Positions 17,430 to 25,857 of a stretch of DNA of 42,185 bases are shown here, one piece after another. The notes beneath the pieces are model-generated. The model was not told the DNA's origin. It saw nothing but the letters and a program-made list of their open reading frames with translations, and made no database searches. How positions within the stretch are numbered: position 1 is the first letter of the stretch; each line of letters starts with the position of its first letter. The position numbers and the translations under genes are program-made. This DNA comes from Rhodocyclaceae bacterium. Its GTDB lineage: Bacteria; Pseudomonadota; Gammaproteobacteria; Burkholderiales; Rhodocyclaceae. Where the stretch lies: positions 1 to 42,185 of the forward strand of contig JAGRGD010000160.1 in assembly GCA_020445665.1 (NCBI GenBank), in the 5' to 3' direction.

Positions 17430-18299
17430 ATGACCCCGCGCCTGTCCGCCTGGCTGCTGCCCCTCGCCTGCACCGTCCTGCTCGCCGCTTGCTCCGGCAC
17501 GGGCCTGCTCAACGCCGTGACGCCGGCCATCGGGGTGACCCGGCAGGTGGGGCTGGCCTACGGCGCGCACCCTCGCCAGCAACTCGACGTGTATCTGCCG
17601 GCGACGCCGGCGGCGGACGGGCCGCAGCCGGTGGTGCTGTTCTTCTATGGCGGTTCATGGAACCGGGGCGAGCGCGCCCAGTACCGGTTCGTCGGCGAGG
17701 TGCTGGCCGGGGCGGGCATCGTCACCGCGATCGCGGACTACCGCCTCTACCCGGAGGTGCGCTACCCGGACTTCCTGGACGATTCGGCCGCGGCGCTCGC
17801 CTACGTCCATCGCCACCTGGGCGAGTGGGGCGGCGATGCCGGGCAGCTCTTCGTCGCCGGCCACAGTGCCGGCGCCTACAACGCCGCGATGCTGGCGCTG
17901 GACCCCCGCTGGCTCGGCGGCCAGGGCCTGACGCCAGCGATCCTCGCCGGCTGGGCCGGCCTGGCGGGGCCCTATGATTTCATCCCGGTGGTCAATCCGG
18001 AGGTCCGGCCGGTCTTTCACCATCCGGACACACCGCCGGAATCGCAGCCGATCCATCACGCTGACGGTTCGCCGCCGGCACTGATCGTGGCGGCGCGGGA
18101 GGATGAGCTGGTAAACCCCCAGCGCAATGCGGTCCAGCTGGCCGAGCGGCTCGAGGCGCAGGGGACGCCGGTGCGCCTGCGCCTCTACGACCGGGTCGGC
18201 CACGCCACCCTGGTCGGTGCGCTGGCCTGGCCCCTGCGCTGGCTGGCGCCGGTGCGGGACGACCTGGTGGGGTTTATCCGCGGCAGCGGTGGGTCCTGA
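17430..18299 (+). CDS. Lipoprotein alpha/beta hydrolase (esterase/BD-FAE-like)
   Basis: A 289-residue predicted lipoprotein with signal and lipobox LLAAC (Cys about residue 21). The hydrolase fold has an oxyanion motif FYGGSWNRG (Tyr where many have His), the nucleophile elbow GHSAGAYNAAM, an acid in AREDELVNP and His in RVGHATLVG. This order matches the carboxylesterase/polysaccharide-esterase-like family. GGAG precedes the ATG. It is divergent from the dienelactone hydrolase gene, and its stop abuts the stop of the converging Cys-rich gene. The 136-base divergent region shows no clear promoter motif. The natural ester is unknown. Confidence 0.82.
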   Translation: MTPRLSAWLLPLACTVLLAACSGTGLLNAVTPAIGVTRQVGLAYGAHPRQQLDVYLPATPAADGPQPVVLFFYGGSWNRGERAQYRFVGEVLAGAGIVTAIADYRLYPEVRYPDFLDDSAAALAYVHRHLGEWGGDAGQLFVAGHSAGAYNAAMLALDPRWLGGQGLTPAILAGWAGLAGPYDFIPVVNPEVRPVFHHPDTPPESQPIHHADGSPPALIVAAREDELVNPQRNAVQLAERLEAQGTPVRLRLYDRVGHATLVGALAWPLRWLAPVRDDLVGFIRGSGGS

Positions 18300-18746
18300 T
18301 CAGTCGGCGTCGCAGTTGCGGGTGCATTCCACCGAGGTCTCGATCGTGCCGCCGCAACTGACGTAGCAGTCACGATAGCGCGCGTCGCAGGTCTTGACGT
18401 CGGCCTGGCGGCAATGGGGCCTGGGGCAGGGCGCGCAGTTATTGACGCAGCGGGGCTTGTCCCAGCCCTTCTTGGGGTCGGGCTCGAAGGACTTGCGCGC
18501 CTCGCACATCTGGTAGCGCGATTCTTCCCGGTTCATGCACTGCTGGTAGGCGTATTCCGCCGTCGCCTCGCACTGCTGGCGGGTCGCCTGGCAGGCGTTG
18601 ACGCACTCCCGCCCGCGCTGGCTGTCGGGCAGGGTGAAGTGGTGTGTGGTCCGATAGACGGGCCCGCATCCTGCCAGCAGGATCGCGGACAGGAGCAGGG
18701 CCGCTGCGGTGGCGAGGCGGCTGCCGGGTCGGGTCGAATCCGTCAT
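18300..18746 (-). CDS. Cysteine-rich lipoprotein with CX3CX6C pattern
   Basis: A 148-residue predicted lipoprotein (lipobox LLAGC, Cys27) with 14 further cysteines. Spacing is regular: C48-X3-C52-X6-C59-X10-C70, later C120-X6-C127-X3-C131 and C141-X3-C145. Such twin CX3C patterns usually mark disulfide-linked helix hairpins. A proline/cysteine-rich middle (C100-C112) separates the two halves. No enzyme motif is seen. The same mirror pattern occurs in the exported protein at 36798-37430. The stop codon touches that of the converging esterase gene. Confidence 0.7.
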   Translation of the reverse strand: MTDSTRPGSRLATAAALLLSAILLAGCGPVYRTTHHFTLPDSQRGRECVNACQATRQQCEATAEYAYQQCMNREESRYQMCEARKSFEPDPKKGWDKPRCVNNCAPCPRPHCRQADVKTCDARYRDCYVSCGGTIETSVECTRNCDAD

Positions 18747-18787
18747 GGCCCCGATGGTAAGGCAATCCCGGCGCCTGGGGCCGCCGA

Positions 18788-19138
18788 TCAGCCCAGAATC
18801 ATGGTCTGGCCGGAGCTGTAGTCGGAGATCTGCGTGGCCTGCAGCTGGAACAGGTTGAACGCTTCCTCTTCGCTGACCATGCGCACCCCGACCATGCCAT
18901 GGCGCCGGCGATAGGCCGCGATGACACGCTCGATCCGTTCGATGCCGCCCCGCTCGCCGCGGAGGGTGTAGCGCTTACCCGATGCGGTCTCGGCCTCGCC
19001 GGCGTCCGGGTCGTAGGCAACCACCATCGAACTGATCCGATACTGGGCGTCCGCCTCGCTCCGGCCGGCCAGGCGGAGCTGTGGGCCGCGGTGGCCTTCG
19101 ACGCACACGATCTGCCAGTCCCGAAGGGTAATGTCCAT
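18788..19138 (-). CDS. Small protein, unknown function
   Basis: A 116-residue protein without signal or membrane segment. It opens with MDITLRDWQIVCVEGHRG, has a strand-rich first half and a basic helix (IERIERVIAAYRRRHGMVG) before an acidic helix (SEEEAFNLFQLQ). The start at 19138 has GGGGCAGGG upstream. I do not recognise the family. It stands alone between the Cys-rich lipoprotein gene and prpF on the same strand. The 235 bases between it and prpF contain no other convincing gene. Confidence 0.6.
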   Translation of the reverse strand: MDITLRDWQIVCVEGHRGPQLRLAGRSEADAQYRISSMVVAYDPDAGEAETASGKRYTLRGERGGIERIERVIAAYRRRHGMVGVRMVSEEEAFNLFQLQATQISDYSSGQTMILG

Positions 19139-19373
19139 ATGCCCTGCCCCATCCCGACGCCGTGCCGCTGCTCTGCATCGAAATGTGTAAAAGAGTGAAT
19201 TTGATAGATCGGAAGATATAGAGCCGCCTGCCGTGGGGCAATCAGATGCCGGCGGGGGCTGCGCAATGTTTCACGATGTGTCGCGGTTTTCGGGCGAGGC
19301 GTGCTCGCGCCGCGCCGGCGTATCACCTTGAATGGACGGCGGAATCGTCAGGTCGCTCGCGCCCGGCGGGGTG

Positions 19374-20546
19374 TCATTCGGTGCGCGTCGGTCCGGCCGA
19401 CGCCGCTGCCTCGCTCGCGACGAACACCTCGCCCGTCATCAGGACCCGCGCGGAGCGGACCATCGAGACCCGCTCGATGCGGGTGGCGATGCCGTGCCCG
19501 GTCAGCGCGGTAGCCACCTCGGTCACACCGGACGGATGGGCGAGGCGGATCGGGTCGGCTTCTCGCGTTGCCAGCGCCGCCGCGACCGTGCCGGGGATCG
19601 CCGCCGCGCAGGCCAGGGCCACCGCGGCGGTGCCCGGGATCGCGTGATGAAACTGGCCCATCGACAGCACCCGGCAGGCGAGGTCGGCATCCGATGTCGA
19701 TACGTCGCGCCCGTCGGCCGCCTGGAAGGCGACGGGCGGCCCCACCAGCGCCAGCTTCGGCGTGTGCCCGCGCTGGCCGGCTGCGGCCGCGTCCGGTGCG
19801 AGCCCCATCGCGACCGAGCCGGCGATCCGGATGGCCTCGCAAGTGGCCAGCAGGCCGGACGAGGCATTCAGATCGGCCGAGCGGGCGGCGCAGTCCACGC
19901 CCAGATCCCGGGCGTTGACCACGACCATCGGGTTGCCTGCATTGATCAGTGTCGCCTCGATCCGCCGCGGGCCGGCGGTCAGCGCTTCGCGCAGGCGGCC
20001 GGTGGGGAACAGCGGGCGCTCGTCGCCGCCGGCCGGATCGAGGAAGTCGAGTCGCACCGGCGCTGCCGGGAAGGCGACACCGTCGAGCCGGAAGTCGCCT
20101 TGCTCGACCGGTCGGCCGTCCCGCACCGGGAATCCGGCGACGATGCGCCGTCCGATGTTGGCCTGCCAGATGCGAACGCGGCACTCGCCGCTGGCCGGTG
20201 CAGCGACCAGACCCCGCCACACGGCGAAGGGGCCGACCGCCGCCGTCAGGTTGCCGCAGTTGCCCGACCAGTCGATCGGGCCGGCGCTGATCGGCACCTG
20301 ACCGAACCAGTAGTCCACATCGCAGTCCGTCCGGCGGGAGGCGCCGACCAGAACGACCTTGCTGGTGCTCGACGTGGCGCCGCCGAGGCCATCGATCTGC
20401 TTGCCGTACGGATCGGGGCTGCCCATCGCCCGCAGCAGCAGCGCGTCCCGGGTGGCGGCGTCGGCGGGCAGGTCGGTGGGCTCGAAGAAGAGGCCTTTGC
20501 TGGTGCCGCCACGCATCCAGATGGCGGGAATCGCGGGAGTCGGCAT
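19374..20546 (-). CDS. prpF: PrpF-type 2-methylaconitate cis-trans isomerase
   Basis: A 390-residue protein of the PrpF family, which isomerises 2-methyl-trans-aconitate to the cis form in the AcnD-dependent 2-methylcitrate cycle for propionate. The N-terminal RGGTSKGLFF motif, GSPDPYGKQIDGLGGATSSTSKV and WSGNCGNLTAAVGPF are typical, with active-site Cys in the last. The start at 20546 (MPTPAIPAIWMRGG) has AGGA at good spacing and gives the usual family length; upstream ATGs at 20579 and 20615 would add a tail. The other prp genes (prpB, prpC, acnD) are not in the window, so it could serve another 4-oxalomesaconate-like tautomerase reaction. Confidence 0.85.
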   Translation of the reverse strand: MPTPAIPAIWMRGGTSKGLFFEPTDLPADAATRDALLLRAMGSPDPYGKQIDGLGGATSSTSKVVLVGASRRTDCDVDYWFGQVPISAGPIDWSGNCGNLTAAVGPFAVWRGLVAAPASGECRVRIWQANIGRRIVAGFPVRDGRPVEQGDFRLDGVAFPAAPVRLDFLDPAGGDERPLFPTGRLREALTAGPRRIEATLINAGNPMVVVNARDLGVDCAARSADLNASSGLLATCEAIRIAGSVAMGLAPDAAAAGQRGHTPKLALVGPPVAFQAADGRDVSTSDADLACRVLSMGQFHHAIPGTAAVALACAAAIPGTVAAALATREADPIRLAHPSGVTEVATALTGHGIATRIERVSMVRSARVLMTGEVFVASEAAASAGPTRTE

Positions 20547-20691
20547 CGGGGATCCTGTCGGCGTAACAGAAATTTGCATTTCGTCCGGCGGCGGCGGCCC
20601 GCCCGACGGCGACATCCTCCATCGCCATCAATGGCAGGGTCAAACGGAGCGCGGGTGGTCGAGGCAGGAGGCCGCCTGACCGGGTGATGAG

Positions 20692-20701
20692 TGTTGCAAC
20701 A
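20692..20701. promoter_or_regulatory. Palindrome in the prpF/BCCT divergent region
   Basis: TGTTGCAACA is a perfect 10-bp palindrome in the 280-base region between the divergent prpF and BCCT genes. A direct repeat AGGTCG-N6-AGGTCG lies at 20753-20770 and a TTGACC box at 20724. These may be operator and promoter parts, but no -10 box is convincing. Confidence 0.3.
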
Positions 20702-20826
20702 AAGAAGTTTTGGAGAAACAGACTTGACCCTTGCCGCTCCACTTGTGACCTTAGGTCGAGCGGAAGGTCGTGCCCTCGGGCGATTCGGCTTCCCGTATTC
20801 GACCGTTATCGGGACCAGGAGGACGC

Positions 20827-22374
20827 ATGCACGAGCCACACACGATCCGCTATGAGGTGGGGCAGGACAACGTCGAGGTCCTCGGCTTCGACATCCACAA
20901 TCCGGTCTTCGTGATCTCGGCGGGGCTGATCGTCGCTTTCGTGGCCTTCGTGCTGATGTTCCCCGAGGGGGCCAAGACCTTCTTCGGCGACCTTCGTCCG
21001 TGGCTGACCTCGACCTTCGACTGGGTCTTCATGGGGGCCGCCAACATCTTCGTGCTGTTCTGCCTGTTCCTGATCGTGTCGCCCCTCGGCAAGGTCCGCC
21101 TCGGCGGCGCCGATGCCAAGCCGGACTACAGCTATGCCGGCTGGTTCGCGATGCTCTTCGCGGCCGGGATGGGTATCGGCCTGATGTTCTTCGGCGTGCT
21201 CGAGCCGGTCTATCACTTCCAGAATCCACCGCTCGGGGTCTCGGCGGAAGACCCCGAGGCGGCGCGCGCCATCGGCATGGCGGCGACGATCTTTCACTGG
21301 GGCCTGCACCCGTGGGCCATCTACGCGGTCGTCGCCCTGTCGCTGGCCTTCTTCTCCTACAACCACGGCATGCCGCTGACCATTCGTGCGGCCTTCTTCC
21401 CGCTGATCGGCAACCGGGTCTGGAAGTGGCCGGGGCACCTGATCGACACCCTGGCGGTCTTCGCCACCCTGTTTGGGCTGGCGACCTCGCTGGGCTTCGG
21501 CGCCGAGCAGGCCATCGCCGGTCTCAACTATCTCTTCGACGTGCCGGCGACGGACACCGCCAAGGTCATCCTGATCCTGCTCATCACCGGCGCAGCGACC
21601 CTGTCGGTGGTCGCCGGCCTGGACGGGGGGGTCAAGCGGCTGAGCGAGATCAACATGATCCTCGCCCTGCTGCTGCTGCTCTTCGTGATCGTGGTCGGGC
21701 CGACCGGGGACATCCTCTCGGGCTACGTCAGCGGGCTGGGCAACTACCTCCTCGACGTCGTGCCCCTGTCCAACTGGGTGGGCCGCGAGGACACCGACTT
21801 CATGCACGGCTGGACGACCTTCTACTGGGCGTGGTGGATCTCGTGGTCGCCCTTCGTGGGGATGTTCATCGCGCGGGTGTCGCGGGGGCGGACCGTGCGC
21901 GAGTTCGTGATCTGCGTGCTGTTGGTCCCGACCCTGCTGTGCGTGCTGTGGATGAGTGCCTTCGGCGGCACCGCGGTGCATCAGTTCCTCGACACCGGCT
22001 ACAGCGGTGTCGTCGAGACCGTCACCAACTGGACCCCGGAACTGTCGCTGTTCAAGATGCTCGAGCCCCTGCCCCTGTCCGGCCTGCTGTCGGCCATCGG
22101 CATCGTTCTGGTGCTGGTGTTCTTCGTCACCTCGTCGGACTCCGGCTCCCTCGTGATCGACACGATCACCGCCGGCGGCAAGCTGGACGCGCCGGTACCC
22201 CAGCGGGTCTTCTGGGCCGTCTTCGAGGGCCTCGTGGCTATCGCGCTGATGCTCGGTGGCGGGCTGGCCTCGCTACAGGCGGCCGCGATCGCGACCGGCT
22301 TCCCGTTCGCGATCGTGCTGGTGGTGATGTGCTACTGCCTGTGGCGTGGGCTCGCGAACGAGCCGCGCAGCTGA
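20827..22374 (+). CDS. BCCT-family transporter (betaine/choline/carnitine or DMSP type)
   Basis: A 515-residue inner-membrane carrier with about 12 hydrophobic segments. Family marks are AAGMGIGLMFFGVLEP in the third helix region, the tryptophan-rich WAWWISWSPFVGMFIARVSRGRT, and FFVTSSDSGSLV near the end. GMGIG is the form found in several Na+-coupled members. AGGAGG before the ATG at 20827 fixes the start. A clear terminator follows. The neighbours are prpF (divergent) and acuR-acuI downstream, which makes dimethylsulfoniopropionate or another C3-yielding osmolyte a possible substrate; that is inference. Confidence 0.9.
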   Translation: MHEPHTIRYEVGQDNVEVLGFDIHNPVFVISAGLIVAFVAFVLMFPEGAKTFFGDLRPWLTSTFDWVFMGAANIFVLFCLFLIVSPLGKVRLGGADAKPDYSYAGWFAMLFAAGMGIGLMFFGVLEPVYHFQNPPLGVSAEDPEAARAIGMAATIFHWGLHPWAIYAVVALSLAFFSYNHGMPLTIRAAFFPLIGNRVWKWPGHLIDTLAVFATLFGLATSLGFGAEQAIAGLNYLFDVPATDTAKVILILLITGAATLSVVAGLDGGVKRLSEINMILALLLLLFVIVVGPTGDILSGYVSGLGNYLLDVVPLSNWVGREDTDFMHGWTTFYWAWWISWSPFVGMFIARVSRGRTVREFVICVLLVPTLLCVLWMSAFGGTAVHQFLDTGYSGVVETVTNWTPELSLFKMLEPLPLSGLLSAIGIVLVLVFFVTSSDSGSLVIDTITAGGKLDAPVPQRVFWAVFEGLVAIALMLGGGLASLQAAAIATGFPFAIVLVVMCYCLWRGLANEPRS

Positions 22375-22407
22375 GTCGCGCCGCCGGGCGGCGCAATCCG
22401 ACGCGAC

Positions 22408-22432
22408 AAGGGCGGCTTCGGCCGCCCTTTTT
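22408..22432 (+). terminator. Intrinsic terminator of the BCCT gene
   Basis: AAGGGCGGC-TTCG-GCCGCCCTTTTT: a 7-bp GC-rich stem (9 bp if the A-T pairs are counted) with a stable TTCG tetraloop and a T-run, 34 bases after the stop. Confidence 0.92.
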
Positions 22433-22438
22433 GCGGCC

Positions 22439-22606
22439 TCAGTTATAGCCCGGTACGGCGACCGGTTCCGACTCCGGCTGCTGGGCCTGCTGCTGTGCGT
22501 TGCCGGTCGCGGCGGGCATCGGCGGCCGGCTGCGGGGTTTGACCGACGTGCTTTTCTTGACGCCGGGGAACGCGAACCGGGGCAGTTGGCGGTGAATGGC
22601 GCTCAT
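22439..22606 (-). CDS. 55-residue small protein, unknown function
   Basis: A small reading frame starting MSAIHRQLPRFAFPGVKK and ending in PVAVPGYN. It is basic at the N-terminus, rich in Pro and Gln after residue 25, and has no membrane segment or cysteine. Support for it being real is a GGAGAG site 8 bases before the ATG and its own divergent region with two palindromes upstream. It converges on the BCCT terminator. An overlapping frame of 106 codons in another phase (22443-22763) has no ribosome site and is less likely. I do not recognise the sequence. Confidence 0.5.
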   Translation of the reverse strand: MSAIHRQLPRFAFPGVKKSTSVKPRSRPPMPAATGNAQQQAQQPESEPVAVPGYN

Positions 22607-22696
22607 GATGTCTCTCCAGGGTAAAGCGGGGTGTCGCCTCTTTGACGACGGCGCCATTCTGCGCCTGACCGTGACCCTCGGGCGTAAGCGGATGTT

Positions 22697-22753
22697 GTGT
22701 TGTGTGATTTTCGCAACACCATGAACTAAAAGAGGTTTTTGTTTCCTGAAACA
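22697..22753. promoter_or_regulatory. Two palindromes between the 55-residue gene and acuR
   Basis: GTGTTG-N11-CAACAC at 22697-22719 and TGTTTCCTGAAACA at 22740-22753 (6-bp arms, 2-base centre). Both lie upstream of the small minus-strand gene and differ from the AcuR-type site at 22780, so another factor may bind here. Confidence 0.4.
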
Positions 22754-22770
22754 TTTTCGCCAACGGATCG

Positions 22771-22805
22771 TTGATTTTGTAGACGACTGGTCTAGAATTT
22801 GCCCA
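22771..22805 (+). promoter_or_regulatory. acuR promoter with overlapping operator; leaderless start predicted
   Basis: A -35 TTGATT (22771-22776), 16-base spacer and -10 TAGAAT (22793-22798) put +1 at 22805, the A of the acuR ATG. An inverted repeat TAGAC-GACTG-GTCTA (22780-22794) overlaps the -10 box and resembles the AcuR operator form known from Rhodobacter. No ribosome site precedes the ATG, which fits a leaderless mRNA. Confidence 0.75.
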
Positions 22806-23455
22806 TGGAATCCGTTGCCAGCCGCCGCCGGGGGCGACCCCCGCGCAGTTTCGAAGGCCGTCTCGACACGCGTCAGGCGCTCTTGCGCGCCGGCGTCGAG
22901 GTGCTGACCGAAAAGGGCTTCACCGCGACCGGCCTCGACGAGATCCTGCGTCGGCTCGGGGTGCCGAAAGGCTCGTTCTATCACTACTTCCCGAGCAAGG
23001 AAGCTTTCGGCATGGCGGTCATCGACGCCTACGCGATCTACTTCGCGCGCAAGCTCGACCGCGCCCTGCTCGACGCCTCGCGGCCACCGCTGACGCGCAT
23101 CGAGGCCTTCGTCGAGGATGCTGCCCGGGGCATGCGCCGCCACGGCTTCCGGCGGGGCTGCCTGGTCGGCAATCTGGGGCAGGAGATGAACACCCTGCCC
23201 GAATCGTTCCGGGCGCGGCTGCTGGCGGTCTTCGAGGACTGGCAGAGCCGGCTGCGCACGTGCCTCGAATGCGCCCGGGTCGATGGCAGCCTCGCCGGCG
23301 ACGCCGACTGCGATGCCCTCGCCGAGTTCTTCTGGATCGGCTGGGAAGGCGCGGTGCTGCGGGCAAAGCTCGAGCAGGACGACGCGCCCCTGCGGCGCTT
23401 CGCCGACGGATTCTTCCGGACCCTGCCATGGGGGCAGACCGGCTCACCGAACTGA
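22805..23455 (+). CDS. acuR: TetR-family regulator, AcuR-like
   Basis: A 216-residue repressor. The N-terminal TetR helix-turn-helix contains [21 protein letters not shown] and [17 protein letters not shown] (about residues 30-62). The C-terminal ligand domain includes [12 protein letters not shown] and [14 protein letters not shown], typical of the AcuR subgroup that responds to acrylate-type compounds. The ATG at 22805 is chosen; a TTG two codons upstream is possible but lies inside the predicted core promoter. Acryloyl-CoA reductase (acuI) follows after 38 bases, the arrangement seen in DMSP/acrylate-metabolising bacteria, so autorepression and control of acuI are likely. Confidence 0.85.
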   Translation: MESVASRRRGRPPRSFEGRLDTRQALLRAGVEVLTEKGFTATGLDEILRRLGVPKGSFYHYFPSKEAFGMAVIDAYAIYFARKLDRALLDASRPPLTRIEAFVEDAARGMRRHGFRRGCLVGNLGQEMNTLPESFRARLLAVFEDWQSRLRTCLECARVDGSLAGDADCDALAEFFWIGWEGAVLRAKLEQDDAPLRRFADGFFRTLPWGQTGSPN

Positions 23456-23493
23456 AGCGCCGCGTGGCGCACGGACATCACCGAGGAGGACAC

Positions 23494-24477
23494 ATGTTCA
23501 AGGGCATCCTGATCGAGAAGGACGACGCGGGTTACCGGGCGACCTACACCGATATCGACGACGCAGTGCTGGGCGACGGCGACGTCACCGTGCGGGTCGA
23601 ATGGTCGACCCTCAACTACAAGGACGGCCTCGCGATCACCGGCAAGGGCCCGGTGGTGCGGCGCTTCCCGATGGTGCCGGGCATCGACATGGTCGGTACC
23701 GTCGAATCGAGCACCCATCCCGACTACCCGGTGGGGGACGCGGTGGTGCTGAACGGCTGGGGCGTGGGCGAGGTGCACCCGGGCGGGCTGGCCCAGCGCA
23801 TCCGCCTGAAGGGCGACTGGCTGGTCCCGCTGCCGACCGCCTTCAGCGCCCGTCAGGCGATGGCCATCGGCACCGCCGGCTACACCGCGATGCTGTGCGT
23901 GCTGGCGCTGGAGCGCCACGGCGTCAAGCCCGATGACGGCGAGATCCTCGTCACCGGCGCCAACGGGGGCGTCGGCAGCGTCGCGGTGGCGATCCTCGCC
24001 CGCCTTGGCTACACCGTCATCGCCTCCACCGGCCGGCCCCAGGAGTCGGACTATCTCAAGCGTCTCGGTGCGGCCGGCATCGTGGACCGCGCCCAGTTCT
24101 CGGAGCCCGGCCGTCCCCTCGGCAAGGAACGCTGGGCCGGCGCGGTGGACACGGTCGGCAGCCATACCCTCGCCAACGTCTGTGCGACGACCCGCTACCG
24201 CGGCGTCGTGACGGCCTGTGGCCTGGCGCAGGGCATGGACCTGCCGGCCTCCGTCGCCCCGTTCATCCTGCGCGGCGTGACGCTGGCAGGCATCGACAGC
24301 GTGATGTGCCCCCGCGAGGATCGCCTGGTCGCATGGCAGCGCCTGGCCCGCGACCTGGACGTCTCGCTGCTCGACCTGATGGTCACCGAGATCGGTCTGG
24401 GCGAGGCGATCGAGACCGCCTCGGCCCTGCTCGAGGGGCGGGTGCGCGGCCGCGTCGTGGTCGACGTCAATCGCTGA
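23494..24477 (+). CDS. acuI: Acryloyl-CoA reductase (NADPH), AcuI
   Basis: A 327-residue zinc-free medium-chain reductase that converts toxic acryloyl-CoA to propionyl-CoA. N-terminal [25 protein letters not shown] is characteristic of AcuI/YhdH. The NADP fold shows [15 protein letters not shown] and the Arg-containing [24 protein letters not shown] is also family-typical. GAGGAGG lies just before the ATG at 23494. It is the second gene of the acuR operon. The propionyl-CoA product would feed the 2-methylcitrate route, in which the nearby PrpF acts. Confidence 0.92.
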   Translation: MFKGILIEKDDAGYRATYTDIDDAVLGDGDVTVRVEWSTLNYKDGLAITGKGPVVRRFPMVPGIDMVGTVESSTHPDYPVGDAVVLNGWGVGEVHPGGLAQRIRLKGDWLVPLPTAFSARQAMAIGTAGYTAMLCVLALERHGVKPDDGEILVTGANGGVGSVAVAILARLGYTVIASTGRPQESDYLKRLGAAGIVDRAQFSEPGRPLGKERWAGAVDTVGSHTLANVCATTRYRGVVTACGLAQGMDLPASVAPFILRGVTLAGIDSVMCPREDRLVAWQRLARDLDVSLLDLMVTEIGLGEAIETASALLEGRVRGRVVVDVNR

Positions 24478-24490
24478 GGGGAGCGCACGC

Positions 24491-25069
24491 ATGACCGAAT
24501 CGATCAGCCGCTTCCCGGTCCCAGAACTGGCCGACCTGCCCGACGACGTGCGCGATCGCATCCTCGCCGTGCAGGAGAAGGCCGGCTTCGTGCCCAACGT
24601 CTTCCTGATGCTGGCGCACCGGCCGGCCGAGTTCCGCGCCTTCTTCGACTATCACGATGCCCTGATGGAAAAGGACGCCGGCCTGACCAAGGCCGAGCGG
24701 GAGATGATCGTGGTGGCGACCTCCGGGCTCAACCACTGCCTGTACTGCGTCGTGGCCCACGGCGCGGTGCTGCGCATCCGGGCGAAGAACCCCCGGGTCG
24801 CCGACCAGCTCGCCACCAACCACCGCAAGGCCGAGATTTCGCCGCGCCAGCAGGCCATGCTCGACTTCGCGGTCAAGCTCTCGCAGCAGGGGGAGGCGCT
24901 CGATCCGGCGGACTTCGAGGCGCTGCGCGGCCACGGCTTCGACGACGAGGCGATCTGGGACATCGGCGCGATCACGGCCTTCTTCGCCATGAGCAACCGC
25001 CTCGTGCACCTGACCGGCACGCCCCCCAACGAGGCCTTCTATCTGATGGGGCGGGTGCCCCGCGCCTAG
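24491..25069 (+). CDS. AhpD-like peroxidase-related protein (carboxymuconolactone decarboxylase fold)
   Basis: A 192-residue all-helical protein. The redox motif is NHCLYCVVAHGA (CxxC plus His), as in AhpD-type alkylhydroperoxidase relatives. FVPNVFLMLAHRPAEFRAF and LTGTPPNEAFY are typical of the uncharacterised peroxidase-related subfamily. It follows acuI by 13 bases, so co-expression is likely. The activity may be protection against reactive by-products, but this is not shown. The 195 bases after it hold no supported gene. Confidence 0.83.
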   Translation: MTESISRFPVPELADLPDDVRDRILAVQEKAGFVPNVFLMLAHRPAEFRAFFDYHDALMEKDAGLTKAEREMIVVATSGLNHCLYCVVAHGAVLRIRAKNPRVADQLATNHRKAEISPRQQAMLDFAVKLSQQGEALDPADFEALRGHGFDDEAIWDIGAITAFFAMSNRLVHLTGTPPNEAFYLMGRVPRA

Positions 25070-25264
25070 CGGAGCGTCGCTTCGCCCGGCAGCCACGAGC
25101 TCGTCGGGGCCCGGTCGCGCCGCTTCGGCATCGCGAACGGTCGGCCCCGCAGCGGCCCTCCGGTCAGGTCCGGCACCGGATGGGCCGGCAGGGGGTGCCC
25201 TTCGGGCGCCTGAGGGTCTATCCTGCCGGTTCCCGTCGTGCCCGAACGCATCTGGAGGCGCAGC

Positions 25265-25849
25265 ATGAGCACCCCGAGAATCCTGGTCATGGCCGGCAGT
25301 TCGAGAAACGGGTCGCTGGCGAGGCGGCTGGCCGCAGCCAGCGTCGCCCCCCTGGAGGCCAGAGGGGCCTCGGTCGACCTGATCGAACTGGCCGACTACC
25401 CGATGCCCCTCTATAACGGCGATCTGGAGGCCGAGTCCGGCCTGCCCGAGGCGGCGGTGTCCCTCCAGGGCAGGCTCTACGAGAGCCAGGGCCTGCTGGT
25501 CGTCAGCCCCGAATACAACGGCTCGATCACGCCGCTCCTCAAGAACACCCTGGACTGGTGCTCGCGCCCGAATCCGGACGACGCCGAGCGCTCGGGCGGC
25601 AAGGTGTACGCCGGCCGCGCAGCCGCGGCGATGGCGACCTCTCCCGGCCCGATGGGCGGTGTCCGGGTCCTCTTCCACCTGCGCGACATCCTCGGCTATC
25701 TCGGCCTGCACGTCATCCCCCAGCAGCTCGGGGTCGGCATGGCCGGCAAGGCCATCGGCGCCGACGGCCGGCTCGCAGAGGCCCGCCAGCAGGACATGTT
25801 CGAATCCACGCTGAACGCGCTGGTGGATACCGCGCGCCGGCTGGCCTGA
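25265..25849 (+). CDS. NADPH-dependent FMN reductase (flavodoxin-like)
   Basis: A 194-residue flavoprotein with the phosphate-binding loop AGSSRNGSLARRLA near the start and the flavin-site motif VVSPEYNGSITPLLKNTLDW. It should reduce FMN or quinones with NAD(P)H in the cytoplasm. GGAGG precedes the ATG at 25265. The stop is 8 bases before the pirin ATG, so FMN reductase, pirin and the LysR gene form a small operon. The actual acceptor is unknown. Confidence 0.88.
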   Translation: MSTPRILVMAGSSRNGSLARRLAAASVAPLEARGASVDLIELADYPMPLYNGDLEAESGLPEAAVSLQGRLYESQGLLVVSPEYNGSITPLLKNTLDWCSRPNPDDAERSGGKVYAGRAAAAMATSPGPMGGVRVLFHLRDILGYLGLHVIPQQLGVGMAGKAIGADGRLAEARQQDMFESTLNALVDTARRLA

Positions 25850-25857
25850 GGTTGCCC

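Noticed and set aside
22443-22763. A 106-codon minus-strand frame overlapping the 55-residue gene
   Set aside because: It lacks a ribosome site and crosses the palindromic upstream region; the shorter frame in the other phase has a good site.
22799-22804. TTG at 22799 as the acuR start
   Set aside because: It would lie inside the predicted core promoter and adds only two residues; the ATG at 22805 coincides with the predicted +1.
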